A stretch of 7,841 nt of DNA from positions 59,896 through 67,736 of the forward strand of contig JADLKI010000003.1 in NCBI GenBank assembly GCA_015657395.1, in the 5' to 3' direction. The position numbers and the translations under genes are program-made. Source of the DNA: Spirochaetales bacterium (lineage in GTDB: Bacteria > Spirochaetota > Spirochaetia > Treponematales > Rectinemataceae). This document shows positions 1 to 6,866 of the stretch, one piece after another. The first letter of the stretch is position 1. Each line of letters begins with the position of its first letter. The notes beneath the pieces were generated by a model. The model ran no database searches. It had not been told where the DNA came from and saw only the letters and a program-made list of their open reading frames with translations.

Positions 1-1689
1 CTCTGTATCGGATCTGACTTGCTTACACATGGCATCCTCATCAATAAGTAGGCAGGACAGCCAGAAGTTAGGTTCGCTGCACCCTAAATACGGATTCATA
101 CTTACCGGTAAACTCTTCAAGCCTTCCTTATATCTCATGTAGATTGCTTTCTTCTGTGCTATATGTTCTTCAAGATGCGGGTACTGTCCACGAACCACAC
201 CGGCGATCACATTGCTCATCCGATAGTTATAGCCCATCTCCTCGTGCTGGTACCAAGGGGCATTTTCGCGGCTCTGCGTCGACCACTTGCGTGCTTTGTT
301 TGCGGCTTCCAAGTCATCGGTCAAAAGCATACCACCGGAACTTCCGGTAATTATTTTATTACCGTTGTAGGAAATAGCATTATAAATACCAAAGGAGCCT
401 GTCGGTCTTCCCTTATAGGTAGCCCCTAGTGATTCGGCGGCATCCTCAATCAAAACAGCGCCATGCTTATCGCAAATAGCACGAATTTCATCAAGCTTAC
501 TCGGAGCACCATAGAGGTTCGCCACGACAACGACTTTTACATCAGGATAAAGTTCAAATGCTTTTTCAAGTGCCATCGGATCCATGTTCCAAGTCTCACG
601 CTCGGAATCGATAAAAATTTGAACACCACCCTCGTACGCCACGGGATTAACCGTCGCATCGAAAGTCATGTCAGAGCAGAAAACCTTGTCTCCAGGCTTT
701 ACACCAGCAAGTTTCACGCAGAGATGGAGTGCGGCAGTACCGCAGGCAAGAGCAACCGCATATTTGCAGCCAACTTTCTCAGCAGCGAGCCTTTCAACCT
801 CATTGATATTCTCGCCCACTGTGGACATCCAGTTGGTATTGAATGCCTCCGTCATATACTTCAGTTCTTCGCCGTGCATGGTAGGCGAAGAGAGCCAAAC
901 TTTCTTCTCAAAAGGTTTTAACTCCATAACCATACGTCCTCTTATATTATTTTTCTCAGCTCCAAAAATACTTCTCGCTTCCTCATAGCTTACTAGCGAC
1001 CCGATATCATACCGCCTGCCTTCAAACCTGTAGGCATACACAGGTTGCCTATCCACTAGCCAGACAACGAATTGACCGGGAGCGTCAGTATTTTTATTCG
1101 CACGCAAAAACTGTTGAACCATTGTTACGGTCGCTTTAGTATAGATATAAAACGGCGGTACTGCGTTGTTCGATCGAGGCTTTTTAGGCTTTTCCTCGAA
1201 AGAGAGAACGCGGTTGGTACTATCGAGTTCAATCACGCCGGTTCTTTGAAGGGCTTCAGTACTTTCTTCATAATATGTCGTGATACAATCCGCGTTGACG
1301 GCGCGAAAATAAGCGACGAACTCTTTCAGACTAAAGTCGAAAAGATTGTCGCCTGCCAACACGAGGACATCGTCGTCGATGTTGCCTTGTTCGATGGCGA
1401 GGCCTAAATCAGCGACGGCTCCGAGGCGATGCTCATTATCCCATGTCCCGTCATTCAGGACCGATACGGGTTTCTTGCCCTTGTACGTAGAGAAAAAATC
1501 GACGAACTGCTTGGCGAACTTCGCATTGGAAACCAGGATTATCTCATCAATCTCAGGGACTTCTTCTACTTTCGCGAGAATGTGCTCGAGGATCGTCTTG
1601 CCCGCGACGACGAGCAAGCTTTTTGGCACATCTTTCGTGAGTGGATACATGCGCGTGGCATAGCCTGCCGCGAGGATGACGCACTTCAT
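1..1689 (-). CDS. Fused sugar-1-phosphate nucleotidyltransferase / DegT-family PLP aminotransferase (3' end off window)
   Basis: One uninterrupted frame starts at ATG 1689 and is still open at the left edge (563 residues visible). I translated it codon by codon and found no stop. Residues 1-245 form an RmlA-type nucleotidyltransferase: an N-terminal LAAGYATRMYPLT loop, PKSLL at 22-26, AGDN at 112-115 (metal and nucleotide binding) and FEEKP at 164-168. Such domains join a sugar-1-phosphate to an NTP. After a linker of about 15 residues, VWLSSP (264-269) opens a DegT/DnrJ/EryC1/StrS fold. It has CGTAAL (317-322, phosphate cup), IEDAAESLGA (414-423, Asp416 for the PLP ring nitrogen) and SYNGNK with the predicted Schiff-base Lys445. 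These motifs recall C4 aminotransferases such as PglE. The start sits 4 bp after the kinase stop, with GAGAG seven bases upstream. Substrates are not shown by sequence. The C-terminus, perhaps 60-90 residues, is missing. The aminotransferase half is clearly lower in GC than the upstream genes. Confidence 0.9.
   Translation of the reverse strand, partial: MKCVILAAGYATRMYPLTKDVPKSLLVVAGKTILEHILAKVEEVPEIDEIILVSNAKFAKQFVDFFSTYKGKKPVSVLNDGTWDNEHRLGAVADLGLAIEQGNIDDDVLVLAGDNLFDFSLKEFVAYFRAVNADCITTYYEESTEALQRTGVIELDSTNRVLSFEEKPKKPRSNNAVPPFYIYTKATVTMVQQFLRANKNTDAPGQFVVWLVDRQPVYAYRFEGRRYDIGSLVSYEEARSIFGAEKNNIRGRMVMELKPFEKKVWLSSPTMHGEELKYMTEAFNTNWMSTVGENINEVERLAAEKVGCKYAVALACGTAALHLCVKLAGVKPGDKVFCSDMTFDATVNPVAYEGGVQIFIDSERETWNMDPMALEKAFELYPDVKVVVVANLYGAPSKLDEIRAICDKHGAVLIEDAAESLGATYKGRPTGSFGIYNAISYNGNKIITGSSGGMLLTDDLEAANKARKWSTQSRENAPWYQHEEMGYNYRMSNVIAGVVRGQYPHLEEHIAQKKAIYMRYKEGLKSLPVSMNPYLGCSEPNFWLSCLLIDEDAMCKQVRSDTE
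925..942 (-). promoter_or_regulatory. Internal Shine-Dalgarno-like site and ATG codons at the fusion junction
   Basis: On the minus strand AGAGGA (942-937) lies inside the fused frame. Two in-frame ATG codons follow, at 933 (spacer 3) and 927 (spacer 9). The second has ideal spacing and would start a protein MELKPFEKKVWL, which is where stand-alone DegT-family aminotransferases normally begin. This is either a relic of two separate genes or a working internal start giving free aminotransferase as well as the fusion. The sequence is seen directly; its use is inference. Confidence 0.45.
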
Positions 1690-1693
1690 CGCA

Positions 1694-2893
1694 TCACTCT
1701 CTCGCTCCGCAGCGCGCAGTATAGGAAGCCCCATCCGCAGTTTTACAGAAGTACACTTTGTACTTGTCGGCATATTGTGGATGCTTCACGGGATAGACTT
1801 CAGCGATGCGCTCTTCGATCTCCTTGTGGCACGATGGATCGATGATTCCTATACAGCACCCTCTATACCCCGCCCCGCTGAAACGGGCTCCATACACGCC
1901 CGGTATACTCTTTAACGTATCGAAGATCGTGATCAGCTCCGGGGAGCCACACTGGTAATCGTGCACAGAACTCTCGCCCGATTCCACCATCAGCCTTCCG
2001 AACATCTCGATGTCGCCGCGCTTCCACGCTTCGCAGCCATCGATTACCCGCTGATTTTCAGTAAAATAGTGCTTGGCCCTGCGGCCGAACCGGCCGGGGA
2101 GCGATTCCCGGTGCGTCATCCATTCGTCGCGCGTCACGCTGTGCAGCACGATGTCCTTGTACGGGGTCGTCTCGCCGCGAGAAAGTTCCTGCAACAGCGA
2201 CGCCGCGATCTTGCACTCGTCAACCCGGTTGTTGTAGTCAGTACTGATGAGGGCTTTCGTAAACCCCGAGTTTACGATGACCACCTCGAATTCCGGCATT
2301 GAAGAACTCTTGGGAATAAGCTCCCACTCGTTGGCGGCGCAGTCCATCCGCATCAGGTAGCCATCCTTGCTGAGGATGTTGGCCGATTGATCCAGAATGC
2401 CGTTCTTGAGTCCGATGAAAGCCGTCTCTACCCAGTGACTGTACTGGATGAGTTTTTCCTTAGAGACCTCGATGCCATTGACGTCGGCGAGTGCCATCAG
2501 GTAGGCCGTCGTGACCGCCGCGGAGGAACTCAAGCCTCCCATGGGAAGCTTCCCCTGAATCACCGCCTTCAGCCCTTTCCGCAGCTTGAAGTCGCGCGAC
2601 AGCGCAAGCACCGAGCCCCGAATATAGTTGCCCCAGAAACCCGGGAGCATCTCCGGCACCCGATCGATATGGAAATACTCCTCGTCCGGGAAATCCATGC
2701 TCTGGATGCGGATAAAACCCGTAGGATCGGACGTATAGAGGAGTTCGACATTAACGTCCAGCGCCATTCCCGTCACGAGGCCACCCTGATGGTCGACATG
2801 AGCCCCCAGGGGACAGATCCTCAACGGAGAACGAACCCTGCCAACGTGAGGAACGCTGAAAAGATCGAGGAATTGTTGCTCGATACTATCCAT
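1694..2893 (-). CDS. GHMP sugar kinase, galacturonokinase-like
   Basis: Predicted 399-residue cytoplasmic kinase that phosphorylates the anomeric hydroxyl of a sugar with ATP. GHMP motifs appear in order: RICPLGAHVDHQGG (25-38), where galactokinases have a GEHTDYxGG-type motif; the ATP loop PMGGLSSSAAV (117-127); NGILDQSA (164-171) with the predicted catalytic Asp168; and GVYGARFSGAGYRGCC (332-347). From memory, the PLGAH-DHQGG form, the NGILDQSA segment and the AKHYFTEN-RVI segment match plant galacturonokinase better than galactokinase, so galacturonate is the likeliest substrate. Galactose or another sugar remains possible. I chose ATG 2893 because the frame can be extended to 3040 only by overlapping the epimerase gene by about 130 bp, and the added residues look like out-of-frame translation. 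It lies 16 bp after the epimerase stop and ends 4 bp before the fusion gene, consistent with making the sugar-1-phosphate used by the next enzyme. The Shine-Dalgarno is weak. Confidence 0.88.
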   Translation of the reverse strand: MDSIEQQFLDLFSVPHVGRVRSPLRICPLGAHVDHQGGLVTGMALDVNVELLYTSDPTGFIRIQSMDFPDEEYFHIDRVPEMLPGFWGNYIRGSVLALSRDFKLRKGLKAVIQGKLPMGGLSSSAAVTTAYLMALADVNGIEVSKEKLIQYSHWVETAFIGLKNGILDQSANILSKDGYLMRMDCAANEWELIPKSSSMPEFEVVIVNSGFTKALISTDYNNRVDECKIAASLLQELSRGETTPYKDIVLHSVTRDEWMTHRESLPGRFGRRAKHYFTENQRVIDGCEAWKRGDIEMFGRLMVESGESSVHDYQCGSPELITIFDTLKSIPGVYGARFSGAGYRGCCIGIIDPSCHKEIEERIAEVYPVKHPQYADKYKVYFCKTADGASYTARCGARE

Positions 2894-2909
2894 AAAAAAC
2901 CAGGTCCCA

Positions 2910-3965
2910 TTACGCGCGCGACGAATACCCGGAAAACCATTCGACGAAACGTTCCAGCCCTTCGGCGATGCCCGTCGTCGGTCTCCATTGCACCGCGGCT
3001 TCCAAATCGTCGATGTCGGCTTCGGTGGCGTACACGTCACCCGGCTGCATCGGAAGGTACTTCTTCACCGCCACCTTGCCCATCACACGCTCCAGCGTCT
3101 CCACGAAGACCGAGAGCCGCTCCGAATGATTGTTGCCGATATTGTATACCTTATATGGAGCCCGCGAGCTGGAAGGATCGGGATTCGCCGAATCCCACGA
3201 AGGATTCCCCATGGGAATCTCGTCGGCCACGCGGAGGACGCCCTCCACGATATCGTCGACATAGGTGAAATCCCGCCACATGTCCCCATCATTGTAGATA
3301 TCGATCGGGCGGCCTTCAGAGATAGCTAACGCGAATTTGAAGTACGCCATATCCGGGCGACCCCAGGGGCCATACACCGTGAAAAAACGTAAGCCCGTCG
3401 TCGGCAGCTTGTAGAGTTGGCTGTAGGCGTGGGCCATGAGCTCGTCCGATTTCTTGGTCGCGGCGTAGAGACTGACCGGATGGTCGGTGTGATCGTGGGT
3501 AGTAAAAGGCCTCGTGTCGTTGAGGCCGTATACCGAGGAGCTCGACGCGTACACCAGGTGTGGCGTCTTCGCCTGCCTGCACCCTTCGAGAATATTCAGG
3601 AACCCTACGATGTTCGAGTCGATATACTCGCGGGGATGGTCGATGCTGTACCGAACGCCCGCTTGCGCAGCGAGGTGGATTACCCGATCGAAAGCATATT
3701 CTCGGAACAACGCCTCGATCGATGCCTGATCCTCAAGTTTCATCCTGATGAAGTGCAGCTCAGGATATGTGTCGCTCCTGACCGTGGCCCCCCAGCCCTC
3801 CGCCTCACGGCCGATCCCCAGCTCGGCGAGGCGCGCGAATTTGAGTTTCGGATCGTAGTACGCGTTGATAGAATCGATACCGACGACGGAATCGCCGCGC
3901 TCGAGAAGCTTCTTTGTTGTATGAAAGCCGATAAAACCGGCCGCGCCGGTCACCAGTACGCGCAT
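2910..3965 (-). CDS. UDP-glucuronate 4-epimerase (extended SDR family)
   Basis: A 351-residue NAD-dependent sugar-nucleotide epimerase, predicted to interconvert UDP-glucuronate and UDP-galacturonate in the cytoplasm. It has the Rossmann glycine motif GAAGFIG at 7-13, the HLAAQAGVRYSI segment (97-108), the SSSSVYG serine region (141-147), and catalytic Tyr167 with Lys171 in YAATK. The following GLRFFTVYGPWGRPDM (191-206) and RDFTYVDDIVEGV are characteristic of the UDP-glucuronate 4-epimerase branch (bacterial capsule enzymes and plant GAE) rather than GalE. Length is normal and no key residue is missing. ATG 3965 is preceded by GGGAG at seven bases and lies 3 bp after the UDP-glucose dehydrogenase stop. 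The preceding gene's product is this enzyme's substrate, so the specificity is well supported by context. Confidence 0.93.
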   Translation of the reverse strand: MRVLVTGAAGFIGFHTTKKLLERGDSVVGIDSINAYYDPKLKFARLAELGIGREAEGWGATVRSDTYPELHFIRMKLEDQASIEALFREYAFDRVIHLAAQAGVRYSIDHPREYIDSNIVGFLNILEGCRQAKTPHLVYASSSSVYGLNDTRPFTTHDHTDHPVSLYAATKKSDELMAHAYSQLYKLPTTGLRFFTVYGPWGRPDMAYFKFALAISEGRPIDIYNDGDMWRDFTYVDDIVEGVLRVADEIPMGNPSWDSANPDPSSSRAPYKVYNIGNNHSERLSVFVETLERVMGKVAVKKYLPMQPGDVYATEADIDDLEAAVQWRPTTGIAEGLERFVEWFSGYSSRA

Positions 3966-3968
3966 CCT

Positions 3969-5291
3969 CTATCTCCCTACGCCGATATAGGTGAATCCCA
4001 AGGATTCCGCCTGGACGCGGTCGTAAATATTCCGCAAGTCGAAAAGTACGGGCGATTTCAGAAGATGCCTGGCCTTAGCCAAGTCGAGGTTTCGGAACTG
4101 GTTCCACTCCGTGAGGATGACCAGGGCATCGGTGTCTTTCATCGCTTCGTATTCGCTCGCGCAGTACGTGACGCGATCGTCGATCGCCTGGAGCCGCCAA
4201 GCCGCTTCCTTCATGGCCTCGGGATCGTAGGCTTTGATCCTCGCGCCTTTCGACACGAGCGCCTCGAGAATCGCGAGCGCGGGAGCTTCGCGCATATCGT
4301 CCGTGTTGGGCTTGAAGGCGAGCCCGAGCACCGCGATCTCCTTGCCCTCGAGCGCCCCGAGGGTCTTTTCGATCTTGTCCACCATACGCCGCTTCTGCGC
4401 CGCGTTGGCATCGATGGTCGCCTCCACGATGCGCAGGGGGCTCTGCCGCCGGCGGGCGACGTCCGCCAGGGCCTTCGTGTCCTTGGGGAAGCAGGAACCT
4501 CCATAGCCCGGGCCGGGGTGCAGGAACTTTGGCCCGATGCGCCCGTCCTTGCCCATGGCGGTCGCGACCGCCTTTACGTCGGCGCCCACCGCCTCGCAGA
4601 GGTTCGCGATCTCGTTGATGAACGTGATCTTTACCGCGAGGAAAGCGTTCGAGGCGTACTTGATCATCTCCGCCGACTCGAGGTTAGTCTCGATGAAGGG
4701 CGTCTCGTTGAGATAGAGCACCCGGTAAATGGCGCGCATCGTCTCGCGCGCGCGGTCCGACTCGATGCCGAGGACCACGCGGTCGGGGTGCATGAAATCG
4801 TACACGGCCGATCCTTCTCTAAGAAATTCGGGATTGGAGACGATGTCGAAGGCTATGTCAACGCCGCGGGCCGCCACTTCCTCAGCGATCCAGCCTTCAA
4901 CGAGCCTGCCCGTGCCGATGGGCACTGTACTCTTGTCGACCACTACGCGATAATCGTCTATCGCGCGGCCGATAGTCCTCGCCGCCTCCTCCACATAGCA
5001 GAGATCCGCGGAGCCATCATCCGCTGGAGGCGTTCCCACAGCTATGAATACCACTTCCGAAGCCTTGATCGCCCCGGTTGCGTCGCTTGTGAATGAAAGG
5101 CGCTCAGTCGCCACGTTTCGAGCCACGACATCGGAGAGCCCCGGCTCGAAAATGGGGATTCTGCCTGCCTTCAGTGTCTCGATTTTCTTTTCATCGATGT
5201 CGACACAAATGACCGTGTTCCCGAAATCGGCCAGACAGGCGCCCGAAACGAGGCCTACATAGCCAGTACCGATAACCGCGATTGATGCCAT
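3969..5291 (-). CDS. ugd: UDP-glucose 6-dehydrogenase
   Basis: A 440-residue enzyme that oxidises UDP-glucose to UDP-glucuronate with two NAD+. The N-terminal Rossmann motif is GTGYVGLVSGACLA (8-21). VGTPPADDGSADL (85-97) and DKSTVPIGT (119-127) follow. NPEFLREGSAVYDF (153-166) carries the conserved glutamates. KYASNAFLAVKITFINEI (211-228) supplies the catalytic lysine Lys211. PGYGGSCFPKDT (261-272) holds the catalytic nucleophile Cys267. The C-terminal nucleotide-binding domain has GLAFKPNTDDMREAP. All active-site motifs are intact and length is typical. ATG 5291 has AAAGGA about 11 bases upstream. It is the first gene of the compact cluster and supplies the UDP-glucuronate used by the next gene. 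Local GC reaches about 70%, the highest in the window. UDP-ManNAc dehydrogenase is less likely given these motifs and the neighbouring epimerase. Confidence 0.95.
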   Translation of the reverse strand: MASIAVIGTGYVGLVSGACLADFGNTVICVDIDEKKIETLKAGRIPIFEPGLSDVVARNVATERLSFTSDATGAIKASEVVFIAVGTPPADDGSADLCYVEEAARTIGRAIDDYRVVVDKSTVPIGTGRLVEGWIAEEVAARGVDIAFDIVSNPEFLREGSAVYDFMHPDRVVLGIESDRARETMRAIYRVLYLNETPFIETNLESAEMIKYASNAFLAVKITFINEIANLCEAVGADVKAVATAMGKDGRIGPKFLHPGPGYGGSCFPKDTKALADVARRRQSPLRIVEATIDANAAQKRRMVDKIEKTLGALEGKEIAVLGLAFKPNTDDMREAPALAILEALVSKGARIKAYDPEAMKEAAWRLQAIDDRVTYCASEYEAMKDTDALVILTEWNQFRNLDLAKARHLLKSPVLFDLRNIYDRVQAESLGFTYIGVGR

Positions 5292-5468
5292 GATTTGGCT
5301 TATCCTTTGTGAATTTCTATAGTAAAGAGCACAAAAAGTAAAAAGAAAAACAGACGATGTATAAATATATATTTAATATGACTTTGGGAACCTTTTAGTG
5401 CATACAATGTATGAAAAGTGTCAGCTGTTGTAATAACAATACCCATACCTCATGCCATGTACCCAACA
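5292..5468 (-). promoter_or_regulatory. AT-rich leader upstream of the UDP-sugar cluster with two palindromes
   Basis: This 177-bp spacer between the ElyC-like gene and ugd contains no gene. It is far more AT-rich than its flanks. It holds a perfect 14-bp palindrome TAAATATATATTTA (5362-5375) and an operator-like inverted repeat CATACA-A-TGTATG (5401-5413). The cluster promoter probably lies here, but I could not find a pair of -35 and -10 hexamers with good spacing: CTGACA is present just upstream of the inverted repeat, yet no convincing -10 follows at 16-18 bp. I see no strong hairpin plus T-run that would stop transcription coming from the ElyC-like gene. Confidence 0.4.
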
Positions 5469-6221
5469 CTATTTGCCAAAACTATAGTACACTATTCCCA
5501 CATATTCATGCAGCGCAGCAAATGATGTTTCGAGCGCGCCGGCATTCGGCAGAAAATCGGCCCATGTGATGGCTGAGCACTTCGCCCTGTAATAGGTCGG
5601 AGCTGAAATTATAATCATCCCCGCCTTTTTAAAACTCAGTATCGCCCTGGGCATATGGTAGGCGCTCGTCACCAGGACGATATTCTTCCCCTTCATGAGT
5701 TCCGCGACGTTGGAAGCGTTTGTTTTTGTATCTACGCTTGTTTTTTCCAGCGTAATGCGTTCGATCGGAACACCAAGGCGCTGCCAAATGTGCCCGGCTG
5801 CCTCTGCCTCGCTCGCTGTCGTGTGCAGGTCGAATCCTATGCCTCCCGAATACACGAGCGGCAAATTAAAGCGCCGCGAGAGCTCAAGGCCATAGATAGC
5901 CCGCTTTTCCGCTTCCGGAGAAAGAGAAGGCTCTCCGCCGTATTCGGGGGAACGGTCGTTGTAGCCTCCCCCCAGTACGACGATGGCTGCTGCATCTGCC
6001 GCTTCCGAGACAGGAGGATACGCATTCTCGAGAGGAGCAACAAGGATACCCGCCACTGCGTTCGTCGACATGAAGTAGCAGAGTGCCGCGTTCACGACAA
6101 GCAATATGGTCGCCGCCTTCCGCTTTCCGAAGCGCATGAGTATCAACGCGACCACGATAAGAACAATGAACAGACCAGGCGGAAATACAAGAGATGCGAG
6201 TATCTTTCCTGTGATGAACAA
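5469..6221 (-). CDS. ElyC/YdcF-like DUF218 envelope protein
   Basis: A 250-residue inner-membrane protein with two N-terminal hydrophobic helices (about 7-29 and 35-51) followed by a DUF218 domain. Visible motifs are AIVVLGGGYND (79-89), VYSGG (123-127), the acidic segment LEKTSVDTKTNA (158-169) and IVLVTSAYHMPRA (181-193). The helix pair, the total length and the GGGY motif resemble E. coli ElyC, which is linked to peptidoglycan assembly and use of the lipid carrier. The exact biochemical activity of the family is not settled. The start is TTG 6221: an in-frame stop lies just upstream, GGAAGGA sits eight bases before it, and the resulting N-terminus aligns well with ElyC. A small hairpin (TTCCC-ATA-GGGAA on the minus strand, 6245-6233) overlaps the ribosome-binding site and might moderate translation. 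It is 177 bp upstream of ugd on the same strand, so cotranscription is possible but not shown. Confidence 0.85.
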   Translation of the reverse strand: MFITGKILASLVFPPGLFIVLIVVALILMRFGKRKAATILLVVNAALCYFMSTNAVAGILVAPLENAYPPVSEAADAAAIVVLGGGYNDRSPEYGGEPSLSPEAEKRAIYGLELSRRFNLPLVYSGGIGFDLHTTASEAEAAGHIWQRLGVPIERITLEKTSVDTKTNASNVAELMKGKNIVLVTSAYHMPRAILSFKKAGMIIISAPTYYRAKCSAITWADFLPNAGALETSFAALHEYVGIVYYSFGK

Positions 6222-6866
6222 TTCCTTAATCCTTCCCTATGGGAATATCGCCAACACATCTTCGCAGACGAAGGTGGACAAGAAACAGGAGACTGTCATG
6301 GCGGACACGAATCCGTCATTCCCGACATCGAACCTGTATTGATTAAAAAGAATTTCCATAGTGCTTTGCTAAAAACTCATTTACTACAAACAAGAAATCT
6401 TCTTTATTGGGATGGAGAGCCTCTTCTGACTTTCCCCATACCTCATCCCTTTTCTCGGATGAGTAGTATGTGCCCTCAGCATCGCAGTCGCGGCCGAAAC
6501 ACGCTGACGCTCTGCGCGAGGGTTTTGGTGGCAACGAACTGTCCCGAGGTGGCGCTCAATCGTATGCCCACGCGCCTCGGAACGTTCATTTCGTGAACAT
6601 TCGGAACTGTAATACAAGAGCCTGACGAATTCAAGGGTGGGATGGTATAAAGCCTTGTCATATTTCGCAACCCACTGCTCGGGCCGTAGTCGCGGATCGT
6701 ACACAGTCTGGTGGGCCATAGGAAGCTGCGCCGGTTCGGCGATGGACGCCGAACCGAAAGATACACAAAATCGACTTCGGCACCGGCGTGATCGCTTCGA
6801 AAACCGGCGCAGAGGCTCGACTCGGGCACGTCACGGTGGCAGCTGTGTCTCATATTGACATTTAAC
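6222..6866. other. Gene-poor region with possible decayed or repetitive DNA
   Basis: I find no confident gene in these 645 bases. On the minus strand two overlapping frames have some protein-like text. One, from 6719, begins MAHQTVYDPRLRPEQWVAKY. The other, ending at 6343, contains EALHPNKEDFLFVVNEFL. They lie in different frames with stops between them and no ribosome-binding site. They could be pieces of one frameshifted gene or chance reading of an intergenic repeat. I recognise no family. Near 6298 on the plus strand a good AGGAGA site precedes an ATG that gives only 14 codons. A perfect hairpin is annotated separately. Confidence 0.35.
6732..6756. repeat. Perfect 10-bp inverted repeat with 5-nt loop
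   Basis: CGGTTCGGCG (6732-6741) and CGCCGAACCG (6747-6756) are exact reverse complements separated by ATGGA. The GC-rich stem would fold strongly in RNA from either strand. Neither side has a T-run, so it is not a standard intrinsic terminator. It falls inside the gene-poor stretch and overlaps the upstream end of the possible decayed frame. Confidence 0.7.

Noticed and set aside
463..921. Plus-strand frames in 144-1845 as separate genes
   Set aside because: All lie opposite the continuous minus-strand fusion frame, which carries both domains' motifs.
1..1689. The fusion as a phosphonate-pathway PntC-aminoethylphosphonate transaminase
   Set aside because: The aminotransferase half has DegT/PglE-type motifs (EDAAESLGA, SYNGNK) rather than those of class V phosphonate transaminases, and the neighbours are nucleotide-sugar genes.
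2894..3040. The 49-residue N-terminal extension of the kinase frame
   Set aside because: It overlaps the epimerase coding sequence by about 130 bp, looks like out-of-frame translation, and the kinase family begins close to the ATG at 2893.
2387..3268. A 293-codon plus-strand frame opposite the kinase and epimerase
   Set aside because: Arginine/proline-rich composition typical of antisense reading of GC-rich DNA, with no domain motifs, and it straddles the boundary of two real genes.
3417..5096. A 559-codon open frame on the plus strand opposite the epimerase and dehydrogenase genes
   Set aside because: It is fully antisense to two genes with intact catalytic motifs, lacks recognisable domains, and is explained by high GC3 suppressing stops on the opposite strand.
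6298..6342. A 14-codon plus-strand frame with a good AGGAGA site
   Set aside because: Very short, with no recognisable peptide type. Probably chance or part of repetitive DNA, so it is only mentioned within the gap entry.
5655..6596. A 313-codon plus-strand frame opposite the ElyC-like gene
   Set aside because: It is antisense to a well-supported membrane protein gene and has the Arg/Cys/His-rich composition of a shadow frame.
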